Notes under the pieces: generated by a model
Told to the model about the DNA's origin: nothing
What the model saw: only the letters and a program-made list of their open reading frames with translations
Databases searched by the model: none
Shown: positions 1-10,979 of the stretch, piece after piece
How positions within the stretch are numbered: the first letter of the stretch is position 1
How the letters are laid out: each line of letters begins with the position of its first letter
Origin: Hirundichthys speculiger
Taxonomy: Eukaryota > Chordata > Actinopteri > Beloniformes > Exocoetidae
Direction of reading: 5' to 3'
Assembly (NCBI GenBank): GCA_018398805.1
Contig: JAGFBZ010000373.1
Location: forward strand, 1,240,001 to 1,304,000
DNA: 64,000 nt
Made by a program: the position numbers and the translations under genes

Positions 1-2930
1 CTAACTCAGAGCTTGCATGTGAATAACTGCAAAAACAAAATTGTCAGGATGTTGTCAGGTGAGACAGAGACAGTCCTGCTTTTATCCAGAGAGTTAATTG
101 GTGCAAAATTTAAGGTAAAACACATCATAAAACAAGTTTAAAATGCATCTTCTCAATTGTCTGTTTGCCTCACTGGTTCTGCTGCAGCACTTCGCCTGAG
201 CTGCAACATGACTGCAGAGACTGTTTTGTCCTCTGCAGCAGGGGAGCCGTCACACCCTCCCACACAAACAACACAGCTGGGAGTAATGGACGGCAAAACA
301 ATTAGACAGCGAATAAGTAATAGGAATCAATCAGACAATCTGGTCCCCTTTTGGAAACATTTGCTGGTATCACGTGCCTGAATTGCTCTTCCATTCGGCC
401 CCATCGTCATCCAGCTGGTGGCACAAGCATCCCACTTCTCGTCTGCTTTGGCTTCAGAGTTTATGTGGTTTATGAAAATACAGTAAGTCATCCCCTGCAA
501 AATGCTGCATGACTTACAGGAGCATTGTTGCTCCTTTTCCTAAAAAAAAAAAAAAGTTTTTGTAGGTCAACTTTAGGCAAAGGGCAAGCTTTAAAGGTAG
601 CAGTCAAGAAGTTGTCCAAATGAATACGCTGCACAATTGTTTGCAAAATATTTAAGTTGTTTTAAAGATGTCATATTTCAGTTTGGTGTCTTATAATCTG
701 ATATGTGTGTGTATTTGGAGCAATTCCAAATTAATATTGATGAGTGTGACAACCGCACTTGATTGGGAGTCAATAGAGTTTCAAGGATACAGACATCAAT
801 CACCACCTGCTGACTTCAGTTCGATTAATGAATCCCAGGTTGTCCTTGGAGACTAATCAGAAGCAGAGAAGTTGATTGGGAGGGCAGGAGTTCAGTCCCC
901 TGATCAATTACTCTGCGATTAATGTTCTCCTCAGTCATATGAATGAATTCAATGGGATCCCAAATAGATTTTGGGTGATACAGAACATTCAAATCCACTA
1001 CTGAGAAATGGCTTTCCTGCAACAAAATCTTGATGCTTAAGATTTATCCAGGTCCCACACACCTCACATAAGTTCATTGAGCACGTTTTTGCATCAACCT
1101 TCCTGCTTTTCCATAAGGCCTTTAAATTCTAGTCACTGTGGGGTCAGCGATTCATAAAATCTGCCGTTAAATTGCACCACCAAGATGTACTTTCCTTGCT
1201 TTTCACCATGGCGGTGGTGTCTTTTCTTTTAAAAAATAGCTTATGAGGGGTCATTGTAATTTGTAGCTCTCACCATCTTCAGCGATAATTCTCACAGTCT
1301 CTTTCCAAGCTCATTTTATATGTGCATCAGTTAATTAAGCTGCACCTGCTCCATGCACCAGCTCTTAGGCAATGCAGACTTTAATTACACCAGTTGGTAG
1401 ATTGCTTGACATTTGACTGACTGATTTCATGGGTGTAGATATGACATCATGTGTAGTATTTGAGTCTTTGCCAATGTTGGGAATTTTAGCCTAATAATTA
1501 AATTCCGGTGTTTTTGATTTTAGTATGTCACTGAGGCTGTTAGGATGTACGTTCATGTCTGTCAGTCTGTGCAACTTAAAGCACCCATTAAAATGTCAGT
1601 ACAGCTCAATAATTACCATTCCAGCACACCCAGATTAAGTGCTTGATCATTACATTAGCTCACTTTCAAACACTGTTAAGCAGCACAAAGGAGTTTTTTT
1701 TTCCTGCATTAAGATATCAATTTCAATTTAATCAGAAGAAATATTTGACAACTTGTAGGAAGCATAATTTATCTCTGAGTTTCCTGCTCAGCCATTGCCA
1801 AAACCACTCAACGTAACTTTGGACTCTTGTCTAGCTCTTATGGTCGCACTCTGTTAGACAGTCACACAGTTCAATACATAATTCACTCACATACTGATAG
1901 TACCATTCGGCCCTGCATTAACATGTGACTATCAATAATACACCTATGTAGAAAACAGCTTGAAGCCACCACAACCAGTGAAAAGAGACCGCTGATGTGA
2001 CCAACTGGAAATATGGAAAGTCTTGGTTCCAACAATATACGACTATGCAGCCTTTCACACCAAGATGCATTTCGAACTCAGATCTACATTTGAACTCTTT
2101 GTTTCACACTCACGGGTAAATAATGAATAACAGAGACAATTCTAATACCAAGCTAATTAAGATTGATCAAAAGTTAAAAAATAAAGGTTGCTGTTCACTT
2201 GTTAGTTCTAGTATAGGGGTGAGAACACACTCAAGGCTTGAAGACAAGGAGGGGGATTAATGGCTGCCACCAGAAATAACTGTTTTATCAAAATGGCAAA
2301 AAAGGCAAATTGGTTAGCTGCTGTGGATCACTTACCTGTACTGGAAGACTGGAACTGACACACCACTCAAGCACTTGCTTCAAGTGCCTACTCACACATG
2401 CACAGACACTGCAAAAAATGTGACCACAGCAAATGGTGAGGGGCACGTTACCACTACAAGCATGTGCAGTGCATGAAGAACAGGACCCAGATCCAACAAC
2501 TTGACCCATAAACAGCTTTACAATCGCCCTGGAGAGAGGAGGAGCAAGAGGGGGGAAAAGGAATTCATTGACATTTATCATAGTGATGATAACCAACTGG
2601 GGCAGCCAGTGCCACCCACACCTTAGTGCTGTGAGGACAGAAAGAAAAGAACAATTTCAGTAAATGTGCAATAGGCAAAGCAGCACTGGCAACTATTCCT
2701 TAGTGTATCCCAGGCTCAACACAGCACGACTATGTCACCTACGCCCCACAAGCCTGTGCTGTTATGTTGCTTCGGCGACCCGCATAAAATCAAGCGTCAA
2801 TGTGGTTCGTTTGTCAGGGGCGTCTCTTACCACAGACCTTTCGTAGGCAATCTGCGATCAACACAGAAACATTACACAAACTACAGGATACCTTTTACAA
2901 ATGGCCACCTAGCTGACAAGTTACATGAAC
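1..2930. other. Non-coding stretch, probably spock1 intron
   Basis: No exon, RNA gene or repeat family could be recognised. The open frames here are short and unlike any protein family I know. Because the first recognisable spock1 exon (24780) starts within the mature protein, this stretch most likely lies in the long intron before it; that placement is inference. A frame on the - strand at 2288-2596 has several Cys and His residues that loosely recall a zinc finger, but the spacing is not convincing. Confidence 0.5.
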
Positions 2931-3775
2931 GGCTGCAGAGTAGTGATGTGTCGTTCGCAAATGAGCCGAGTCTCAGAGCCGATGTTGTGTTGTGAATCAG
3001 AAGAGGTAACTCCCGTTGATTGAGAGCCGGTTCGCCAGAATGAGTGCAGTAGCAGCTCGATATAGCTGAAGCAGCCAATCAACTCCACCATCAGAGGGCC
3101 AAGTAGACTTGAAACCACACATGTCTACTGTGTGGAAGCTTTTTGATAAAAGAGCTGCAGCAGATGCTGCAAGGAGAAATCTTGCAGCTGCTGTTGGAAT
3201 GGAGGTGAGATCCTATCCTGAGGAACCCATCATCCTAAGAGTAGAAGACCCCCTGAACTGGTGAGAGGCCAAGGCCTTCATCTGCCCATGTCTGGTGAAG
3301 GTGATGGAGGGAAGACTGTGCATTACGGCTGCATTGGTCCCTTCTGAGAGTATGTTCTCAAAAACAGGATAAATAATAACAAAGAGGAGGAAGTGCATCA
3401 GCCCATCCAGGATGAGGTATTTGATTTTCCTCAATGCCAACCTGCACTGAAGACTTTTATACTGTTTCCAATGTTAAAGGTGTTTGGTTTTCTTTTTGGT
3501 TTTGTTGGTGATTTATCTGCAGCGATTTTTTTTGTTTAGTGTTCCATGACAAGCTTGATTCAAATGTTAAAAGTAAGAATGCTTTTTTAACAGAACAAAT
3601 GAATGAAATATGGCAATAATAAGGCATCTCATAAAAACACCAAATGCAAGAGTTTGTCAACACACAAACTATTTATATTTGCTATATTAGGCTAAAATAA
3701 GAGTTCACAAATGATACCAAATGAAGAGCTTTTTGGGAGCCAAAAGAGCCAGCTCAGACACCTAGAGCTGACACA
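2931..3775 (+). mobile_element. Internally deleted hAT-family DNA transposon remnant
   Basis: A short frame beginning MSTVWKLFDKRAAADAA (3121 onward) is followed, after what looks like a large internal deletion, by a hAT transposase C-terminus. In the + frame around 3320-3450 it reads ITAALVPSESMFSKTG, then a stop, then IITKRRKCISP and YLIFLNANL. This is the hAT dimerisation block (SVPSERVFSKTG...L...FLN in the family). The flanks at about 2941-2990 and 3705-3770 have the gagccg/gagcc-rich ends typical of these elements. No target-site duplication was established. It cannot encode an active transposase. Confidence 0.6.
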
Positions 3776-3779
3776 TTTC

Positions 3780-4627
3780 ATACCTGTAACTGACAAAAAC
3801 AGTCAAAGAAATCATCTGCAGTCTGAGTCCATCAATGTGCTGCCTTGATGAAGTTGCCCACTCAGTTTCTACAGTCTGTGCATGAGCAGTTTGTTACCAC
3901 AACTCACTGAATTAACCAACATCTTACTTCAGACTGGAACATTCCCAGAGGCCTTAAAAACTGCTGTCATTAAGCCTCGTCTAAAGAAGAGCAGCCTTGA
4001 TGCCACAGTACCACAGTACCGAAGAACTATCAGCGCCATATCAAACCTGCCATTCCTTGGTAAAATCCTAGAAGAAGTTGTATATCAACAGTTTACTGAC
4101 TTTCTCCTGTCTAACAGTGTTTTTGATAGTTTTCAATCAGGCTTCAAGGCCCCACCACAGCACTGAGACAGCCCTGATCTGTCGGACCTAAGTGCTGCCT
4201 TTGACACAGTTGACCATGCAATTTAATTACAGAGATTAGAAGACTGGGTGGGAATCTCTGAAAATGCTTTAAACTGGTTCAGGTCCTATCTCAGGGACTG
4301 GAAACAGTTTGCTGAAATTGGTAACTGTGTCTCAGACCAAATGGCCATGACCTGTGGGGTTCCCCAGGGGTCAATCATGGGACCCCATTGTTTAATCTGT
4401 ACATGCTTCTATTTGGCCAGCTAATACGCAGGTACAATGTGTCCTACCACAACTATGCAGATGATACTCAGATCTATGTGTCTTTGACAGCAGGAGAACA
4501 TGGGCCTGTAGATTCATTGTGTCACTGCATCGAACAGATCAGTGTGTGGATGCAAAACAACTTTCTCCAGCTAAACTCAGACAAACCTGAAATCATTGGG
4601 TCTGTGGCCAATGACGGAAATCTCTAA
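3780..4627 (+). pseudogene. Degenerate non-LTR retrotransposon (LINE, L2/CR1/Rex type) reverse transcriptase
   Basis: Reverse-transcriptase blocks occur in the family order but in several frames. They are: an N-terminal part with LLQTGTFPEALKTAVIKP and QYRRTISAISNLPFLGKILE (3900-4080); DLSAAFDTVDH (about 4186-4218); the block GVPQGSIMGP (about 4356-4385); and YADDTQIY with the catalytic Asp pair (about 4454-4477), followed by a helix that ends in FLQLNSDK. In-frame stops and indels separate the blocks, so the copy is dead. The endonuclease and the 3' end are missing. The exact clade cannot be fixed without a search. Confidence 0.85.
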
Positions 4628-5484
4628 TTTGTCCCGATATTATGGATAATAGTGACTCTAGATTTGATGACATATGTAGGTCTTGTTTAAGTGTATTGAG
4701 GAAACATTTTAGGGGTAATTTAGAAACAATTGATATGTTCAGATCGTGAAATTAATTTCAGCAAACCTCTCCTGTGGGCATCATGTGTCTTGCTGATCAA
4801 ATGAAGCTCGCATCTTCCATCCAGTCACACACAAAGTGATTGTAAGCCTCCAGAGAAAAATATAATTGTAGATAATGGGGTACAACACGTTGTGTAAGTC
4901 CGTCGGATTGTGTGTTTGATCCGTATTAGCCATGTACTGGTTGAATCCATCCACTGCTGCTATTTTCCCACATAATGAGATTTCAATTGGGCATCAAGCG
5001 TTTCTATGTACTTCCACTTTCTCCTGCCTCCTGCTGCAGTTGGTTGTTGTTATCTGATGATTTTTATCCATTTCTGATGACTAATGTCTGTAACTTGTGA
5101 ACACACGACTTCTTTACATGAAGAACCGGCACTACTATGGAGCTTGATGCTCAACATAGTGGTGTTGAGTCAAAATACTGTAGCTGGATGTGTGTCGTCA
5201 GTGAATACTATCAATAGAGTAAGAACGATTACCCACTAAAGGGCTAACTAGGGGCGTGACCAGGGAGGAGGAAGCCTGAGGGGAGACAAACTGAGATAAC
5301 TCAACTCTACCAGTGACGCTGACATTTCTCACTGGAATACTGGTGGGAATAGAGACTAAATCACTGACGTTTTCATTAACAGCACTGATATAGAACAGAT
5401 ACAAACAAAAAAGGAAGCTCACGTCACCCAAACATCTCATTTGTTCTACATGTCTGTACTTGTTATGTTTCAGATTCTGCTCTC
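4628..5484. other. Non-coding stretch, nothing recognised
   Basis: No gene, RNA or identifiable repeat was seen. A - strand frame at 5198-5440 begins with a hydrophobic stretch that looks like a signal peptide, but it has no family signature, splice support or continuation. I treat it as chance. Confidence 0.5.
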
Positions 5485-6240
5485 ACCCAGATATTTGCCT
5501 CACAGATTTCCACTTTGCCTCAGTCTGTTTCAGTTGAGCATTGGCCCAAAGAAGATGGCAGCATTTCTGGATCACGTTCACAAATAACTTCTTCTTTGCA
5601 TGATAGAGTTTTAATTTAAGGGTAACATAGTGAATTGGGTTCTTAGAAAGTGGATTTCTGAAAGTGTCCCTGAGCTCATGGTGGTGCTTCATTACAGAAT
5701 CATGCCTGCTTTTAATGCAGTGCTGCCTGAGGGCCTGAAGATCACCAGCATCCAGTATGGATTTCTGGCCTCATCCCTGTCACACAGATGTGTTTCCAGA
5801 TTCTCAGAATCTTTTGATGATATTATGTACCGCAGATAATGAGATGCTCAAATTCTTTCATTCTGAACATTTTCCTGAAATTGTTTCAACAATTTGTGGA
5901 TGCAGTATTTTAAAAGACTCTCTTTGAAACTCTTTTTATCTTTACTTCTGAGAGACTTTGCCCCTCTAAGAGGCTGTTTCATATTGAGTCATGTCTGACA
6001 TATTGCCAATTGGCCTAATTAGTTGCAAGACATTCCTCTAGTTGTTTCTTTACACTATCACGTACTTTTTCAGTCTATTGTTGCCCAGGTCTCAACTTTT
6101 CTAAGATGTGTTGCTGCTATCAAATTTAAGATGAGCAAATACTTTTTAGGAAATGGTAAAATGGCTCACTTAAAAAAATCTATATGTTTTCTGTTCTGCT
6201 GTGAATAAAAAAATGTGTTTATAATATTTGCACACCTCTG
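5485..6240. repeat. Teleost interspersed repeat, family unassigned
   Basis: From about 5560 to 6235 the text closely follows a high-copy fish repeat that I recognise from other teleost sequences. The phrases include gcctgaagatcaccagcat, cttttgatgatattatgtac, ctctaagaggctgtttcata and ctcaacttttctaagatgtg, then a passage on atcaaatttaagatgagcaa. This copy is diverged and encodes nothing. The assignment rests on memory of the consensus. A RepeatMasker run with a fish library would name the family and its true ends. Confidence 0.5.
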
Positions 6241-6280
6241 TATTTTTCTTATCTACAATTTAAAGCTTGTTTCAAGATAG

Positions 6281-6294
6281 ACACACACACACAC

Positions 6295-6383
<89 letters not shown>

Positions 6384-6402
6384 GTGTGTGTGTGTGCGTG
6401 TC
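6281..6402. repeat. Compound microsatellite (AC)n(ATAC)n(AT)n(GT)n
   Basis: Alternating AC, then ATAC, then pure AT, then GT repeats run without interruption apart from single changes near 6383 and 6397. The tract abuts the first hAT-BED element and has replaced its terminal bases. Confidence 0.95.
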
Positions 6403-7474
6403 TGTTATTATCGCGTTAACTCATTAATTTATTAACGCCGACATTTATTTTATCGCACGCGTTAATGCATGTTGCTCACATCATTTTTTTTTTTAAAGTC
6501 TGTTACTGGCTGCTACCGGAGCCGGAGATCCTGCATTGCTCGGAAATGAAGCGTCAACAGATTCTGTGCTCGTCATGATCTGAGGAGAAAAAGACTTCTG
6601 TCAGATGCAGAGCTGGAGAGTGCTTTGGTTTGATCTATATATGAGCTGAGTTTTCATTCAGATTTTTACAATATTGCAAATATTATAGTATGTGCTTCCA
6701 GCGCCACCATGCTACCTGAACTGCTGCACAAATCCATTTCAGGGTCACTAAACTGGACAATGAAATATTAAAAACAAATTCAGTCCCGTTTTCATTTTGT
6801 ATTTTTGATCCAAGTCTAAAATTGAAATATAGAAAAAAAAGCTTTTTTTTTTTTTTCATTTTTTTGTGTTAGATTAAAAAATGAAAAACAAAATAAATGT
6901 CATTTTTAATTTTTTTTAAAAATTTGATTGACAATTGAAAATGGAAAGAACGAATGATACACAGATTGATAAAGTTACAGAACTTATACATGGACATTTT
7001 CATTTTAAAGTTTTCCCAGACGGAGGAATCGACAGAGACAAGGTTATTTGTAACCACTGCCAAGTTGAACTCCCCGTTAAAAGTTTCTGCTGTTACCTCA
7101 GGAATGACCTGTTTTAATCTTATAAATGTGGCTCAGGATTTTGATGGTAGCCTTTTTTTTTATTTTTCATTAAAAAAAACAGAATGACATTAATGCCCTG
7201 GCAGTGACAATAAGCTTTATTTTATTTAACTTTTTTAAAGATGAGATTTACACTAAATATGTGTTACTGACAAGTTCAGATGTTATAAGTGTTTGAACAA
7301 CAAATGTTATGGCACATTAGCTCATATGTCAGCAGAACATTTAAATAAAAGTGATCTTTACACTACTTTTGAATTCATTATTTAATTTTTCGTATACAAT
7401 GTGATTAATCGTGATTAATCAGGGAAATCATGCGATTAATTGCGATTAAAAATTTTAATCGTTGCCCAGCCCTA
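6403..7474 (+). mobile_element. hAT-type element with BED zinc-finger remnant, copy 1
   Basis: The right end reads (reverse complement) TAGGGCTGGGCAACGATTAA, a terminus typical of fish hAT elements. The left end retains the AT-rich subterminal part with repeated gttaac/attaa motifs. In the + frame at about 6935-7117 there is the start of a BED-type zinc finger, with KVFPDGG and then KVICNHCQVEL, two Cys in the right spacing. No transposase core follows, so the copy is non-autonomous. Three further copies lie at 9672-10979, 28248-29220 and about 57567-58560, and comparison with them defines the element. The flanking DNA on both sides is (TA)n-rich. Confidence 0.7.
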
Positions 7475-7511
7475 ATATATATATATATATATATATACAC
7501 ACACTCACACT

Positions 7512-8143
7512 CATCCAAATGTCACAGAAGAAATTGAGACTCATCAGACCAGGCAACGTTTTTCCAATCTTCTATTGTCCTATTTTGATGTGCCTGTGTG
7601 AATTGTAGCCTCAGTTTCCTGTTCTTAGCTGACAGGAGTGGCACCTGGTGTGGTCTTCTGCTGCTGTAGCCCATCTACCTCAAGGTTCAACGTGTTGTGC
7701 ATTCAGAGATGCTCTTTTGCATATCTCATTTGTAACGAGTGGTTATTTGACTTACAGTTGCCTTTCTATCAGCTCAAACCAGTCTGGCCATTGACCTCTG
7801 ACCTCTGGCATCAACAAGCCATTTGTGCCCACAAAACTGCTGCTCACTGGATATTTTCTCTTTTTCTGTTCATTCTCTGTAAACCCTAGAGATGGTTGTG
7901 GTGAAAATCCTAGTAGATCAGCAGTTTCTGAAATACTCAGACCAGCCCGTCTGGCACAAACAACCATGCCACGTTCAAAGTCACTTAAATCACCTTTCTT
8001 CCCCATTCTGATGCTGGTTTGAACTGCAGCAGATCACCTTCACCATATCTATATGCCTAAATGCATTGAGCTGCCATGTGATTGGCTGATTAGAAATGTG
8101 TGTTAAAGGGCAGTTGGACGGGTGTACCTAATCAAGTGGCCTT
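7512..8143 (-). pseudogene. Truncated Tc1/mariner transposase
   Basis: The - strand encodes the N-terminal DNA-binding region: GKKGDLSDFERGMVV (from about 8006), then ARRAGLSISETADLLGFS, a helix-turn-helix. Further on (about 7510-7640) it encodes RKLRLQFTQAHQ and IEDWKNVAWSDESQFLL, the first catalytic-Asp block of the DDE domain. The frames are broken between these blocks and the rest of the catalytic domain is missing. The outer end at about 8115-8143 (gtgtacctaatcaagtggcc) is the usual terminus of this fish Tc1-like family. It is a dead copy lying between microsatellites. Confidence 0.85.

Positions 8144-8238
<95 letters not shown>
8144..8238. repeat. Compound microsatellite (CT)n(AT)n
   Basis: About 45 bases of CT repeat are followed by about 45 bases of AT repeat. 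The AT part is the insertion site of the hAT element that starts at 8239. Confidence 0.95.
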
Positions 8239-8242
<4 letters not shown>

Positions 8243-9452
8243 ATGTCCCGATCACATTTTTTGGGTCCCGATCCGATTCTGATCTTTTAATTTTGATGAT
8301 CGGCCGATTTCCGATTTTTTCCGATCCGATTTCACTTCTTTTGAGTGGGCAAACAGAGTTTAATTTCCCATGCATTTTATTTCCTGTGTACATTAATAAA
8401 TAGGCCTGCATCCAAGCTGAGATTAATAGCTTTTATCATCTCATAAAATAAACAATAACTTATTTAAACACTCTTCTTTCTTTCTTTTTTGTTTGGGAGA
8501 ATTATTATAAAACACATTTAGTTACAGAACAGTGACTGTTCAACAGTCTCAGTACTAAGCAACAAAGCACTTCATTTAAATAGCAGCAGGTGAACTTGCC
8601 TAGCAGTTTAAGGCAATGAAAACACTAGCAGAAGTCTTTGCAATCAATTAAAATCACATCAGAATAACAATAACATAAAATATTAACTTAACTTCATTCA
8701 AGACCCGCTGCACATGTTCGCGCACCTTTGTGTCCTTTGTCGTTCATGTAATGACGGGAACGAGGCTCGAGGTAATTAATGAGCCGGTTAAATGCCTTGT
8801 ATTCCACAAACTCCGTGTCCTCAGTAATACATTCCGCGATTAGCTCGGTGATTTTTCTGTATTTCTCCGAGTCTTTCGGGAGTTTCTTTCTTTTAAAAGT
8901 TTCACAGAGCGTTTGCTGCCGAAGCAGGTGCCGACGGCAGCAGCTCTGAAGCTGCTGCCGTCGGCACCACGGCACCTGACAGAAGGCTGCGGTGATCGGT
9001 GCTGCGTGCTTTTTTAAGTGTCTGATTAAACTGGTGGTGTTGTAAACTCTCTTCTTACTTACCCATCATGATATATCAGCCTTCCACACGTTTCAAGTCA
9101 CAGTTGAAGCGTCGGTCTTTGTAATTTTATAGCGCTGCCGCACTGCTGACATTTTTGCTAAAGTTTATCCTGACGCCGCCGGTCTTGAAACTTTTAAGGT
9201 GGATACAAGACAGCGCTGCTGGGAAACCTCATTTCAGTGCAAATTATTAAATGTATATAGTTTAAAAAATATTTTTGTTTGTGTAATATGATTACTTTAT
9301 TAATTTGTGTTAATCAGGGTGACTTTTTGAGGAAAAAAATAATGAAAAAAAGATTGACGTGTTATAATAAGGCAGATCGGCCGATCCGATCCACCTTAAA
9401 TTTTTAAGATCGAAGGCCGATCCTGATCAGGGATCGGGATCGGGACATCCCT
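8239..9452 (-). mobile_element. Internally deleted hAT transposon with matching terminal inverted repeats
   Basis: The ends are near-perfect inverted repeats: agggatgtcccgatc at 8239-8253 and its complement ending at 9452. The first 60-80 bases at each side are also rich in gatcgg-type motifs. The - strand encodes pieces of a ZBED/hAT transposase. VYNTTSLIRHLKKH (about 9000-9050) is the end of a BED finger. TFKRKKLPKDSEKYRKITEL and EYKAFNRLINYLEPR (about 8750-8900) correspond to the segment that follows the finger. The catalytic core is absent. Both flanks are (TA)n, so a target duplication cannot be read. Confidence 0.85.
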
Positions 9453-9465
9453 AATATATATATAT

Positions 9466-9534
<69 letters not shown>

Positions 9535-9604
9535 ATATGTGTGTGTATGTGTATATATTTATATGTGTGTGTATGTGTATATATATATATGTGTGTGTAT
9601 GTGT

Positions 9605-9638
<34 letters not shown>

Positions 9639-9671
9639 GTGTATGTATTATGTATGTATGTATGTATGTGT
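9453..9671. repeat. Complex AT-rich microsatellite
   Basis: (TA)n is interrupted by ATTATA, then by tgtgtgtatgtgtatata units, then by a tatg repeat. It bridges two hAT elements. Reading frames across it on either strand are low-complexity artefacts. Confidence 0.95.
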
Positions 9672-10617
9672 ATTAATCGGTTAATCACATTATTTCCCTG
9701 ATTAATCACGATTAATTGCATTGTATATGCAAAATCAAGTAATGAATTCAAAAGTAGTGTAAAATGCACTTTTATTTAAATGTTCTGCTGCCATATGAAC
9801 TAAAGTGTCATAACATTTGTTGTTCAAACACATCAGCACTTGTCAGTAACATATATTAAGTGTAAATCTCATTTTAAAAAATGTAAAATAAAATAAAGCT
9901 TATTGCCACTGCCAGGGCATTAAAGGTGGGGTGGGTGTTCTTTTTTTGCAGCACTTTTTACAATATTGTCTGAAAACCTTTTCACATTTCCATTGCACCC
10001 ACTGAAATAAAATGTTTACAAAAAAAAAAACCAAACGTTTTGGTCAGGTCTAGAGGGTATAATCAGAGAATAACTCTGACCAATCAATGTACTGGTCATC
10101 TTTACATTTATTGGCTGCCTAATACGTCCATAAAAAGCAATGCGCTCCCACCCACCCCTCCCTCCCTCTCTGCGGTTCATGTAGTCGTGAATCGTGTGAA
10201 GGCGTGGTTTCGAGGGGCGGGCTGAAGAGGAGAAGGCGGAGCCTTTAGGAGGAGGGAGGGAGTGTATATTTTCAAAATCTCACTTGAGTTGTTTTTATTA
10301 AAAAAAAAAAGTCTACAAACAAAATCCAAAACAAAATGGCTCAGCACAATGATAACATTAAGACAGGCAATTTCTGAGGTAACAGCAGAAACTTTTAACG
10401 GGGAGTTCAACTTGTCAGTTGTTACAAATAACCTTGTATCTGTGAAATCCTCCGTCTGGGAGAACTTTAAAATGAAAATGTCCACGTTAAAGTTCAGTAA
10501 CTTTACCAGTCCGTGTATCATTCATTCTTTCCATTTTCAATTGTCAATCAAAAATTTAAAAAAAAAAAAAAATCAAAAAGTGACATTTTATTACATTTTT
10601 CGTTTTTTAATCTAACA

Positions 10618-10651
<34 letters not shown>

Positions 10652-10979
10652 GAAAAAAAAAAGCCTGCTTTTTTATATTTCAATTTTAGACTTGGATCAA
10701 AAATACGAAATGAAAAAACGGGCCACAGAACTGAATTTGTTTTATAATCGAGGACTGGACTTTCTGTTGTCATTACACATCGGCGCCACTAGATGGAGCC
10801 GCACTGAAGTAACCAGTAAGAGAACAGCAGGACAGTGAACACATGGAGCAGATCTGATGTAACATGGAGGAATGACACGAAAGTTTTGTAATGTTGCTAC
10901 CTGAGTTGCTACCCGAACTGTAAAGTTCATGGCAAATTGTCTTCAGGTTCCATAGCAGCCAGTAACTTGCCCAGCCCTC
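9672..10979 (-). mobile_element. hAT-BED element, copy 2, inverted relative to copy 1, with a nested insertion
   Basis: The order of blocks is the reverse complement of copy 1: the attaatcacgattaat end, the attgccactgccagggcatt block (about 9900), the BED region (about 10380-10520), A-rich tracts, then a terminus reading aacttgcccagccct at about 10965-10979. The left terminus is eroded into the microsatellite. A segment at about 9926-10285, absent from copies 1 and 3, interrupts it. The right side carries ggcgccactagatggagccg, which copy 3 shares in slightly altered form. No functional transposase is encoded. Confidence 0.7.
9926..10285. mobile_element. Insertion nested in hAT-BED copy 2
   Basis: Copies 1 and 3 run directly from the gccagggcatta block into a T-rich tract. 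Here about 360 bases intervene, beginning aaaggtggggtgggtg and ending in a GC-rich part with ggggcgggctgaagaggag and gcggagcctttag. The start (ttaaaggtgggg) and the reverse of the end (ctaaaggctcc) share a short imperfect inverted motif. It resembles a common fish short repeat. The right boundary is uncertain by a few tens of bases. Confidence 0.5.

Noticed and set aside
2288..2596. Cys/His-rich frame on the - strand resembling a RING finger
   Set aside because: The Cys spacing does not satisfy a RING consensus, and no exon borders or homologues were recognised.
5198..5440. Frame with signal-peptide-like start, possible envelope or secreted protein
   Set aside because: Only 80 residues, no conserved Cys or family motif, no neighbouring retroviral genes or LTRs.
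8103..8411. Frames of Ile/Tyr and Arg/Glu or Ser/Leu repeats on both strands
   Set aside because: They are translations of the (CT)n(TA)n microsatellite.
10177..10615. Overlapping 114- and 117-residue frames on opposite strands
   Set aside because: Both lie within hAT-BED copy 2 and reflect low-complexity AT-rich text, not a gene.
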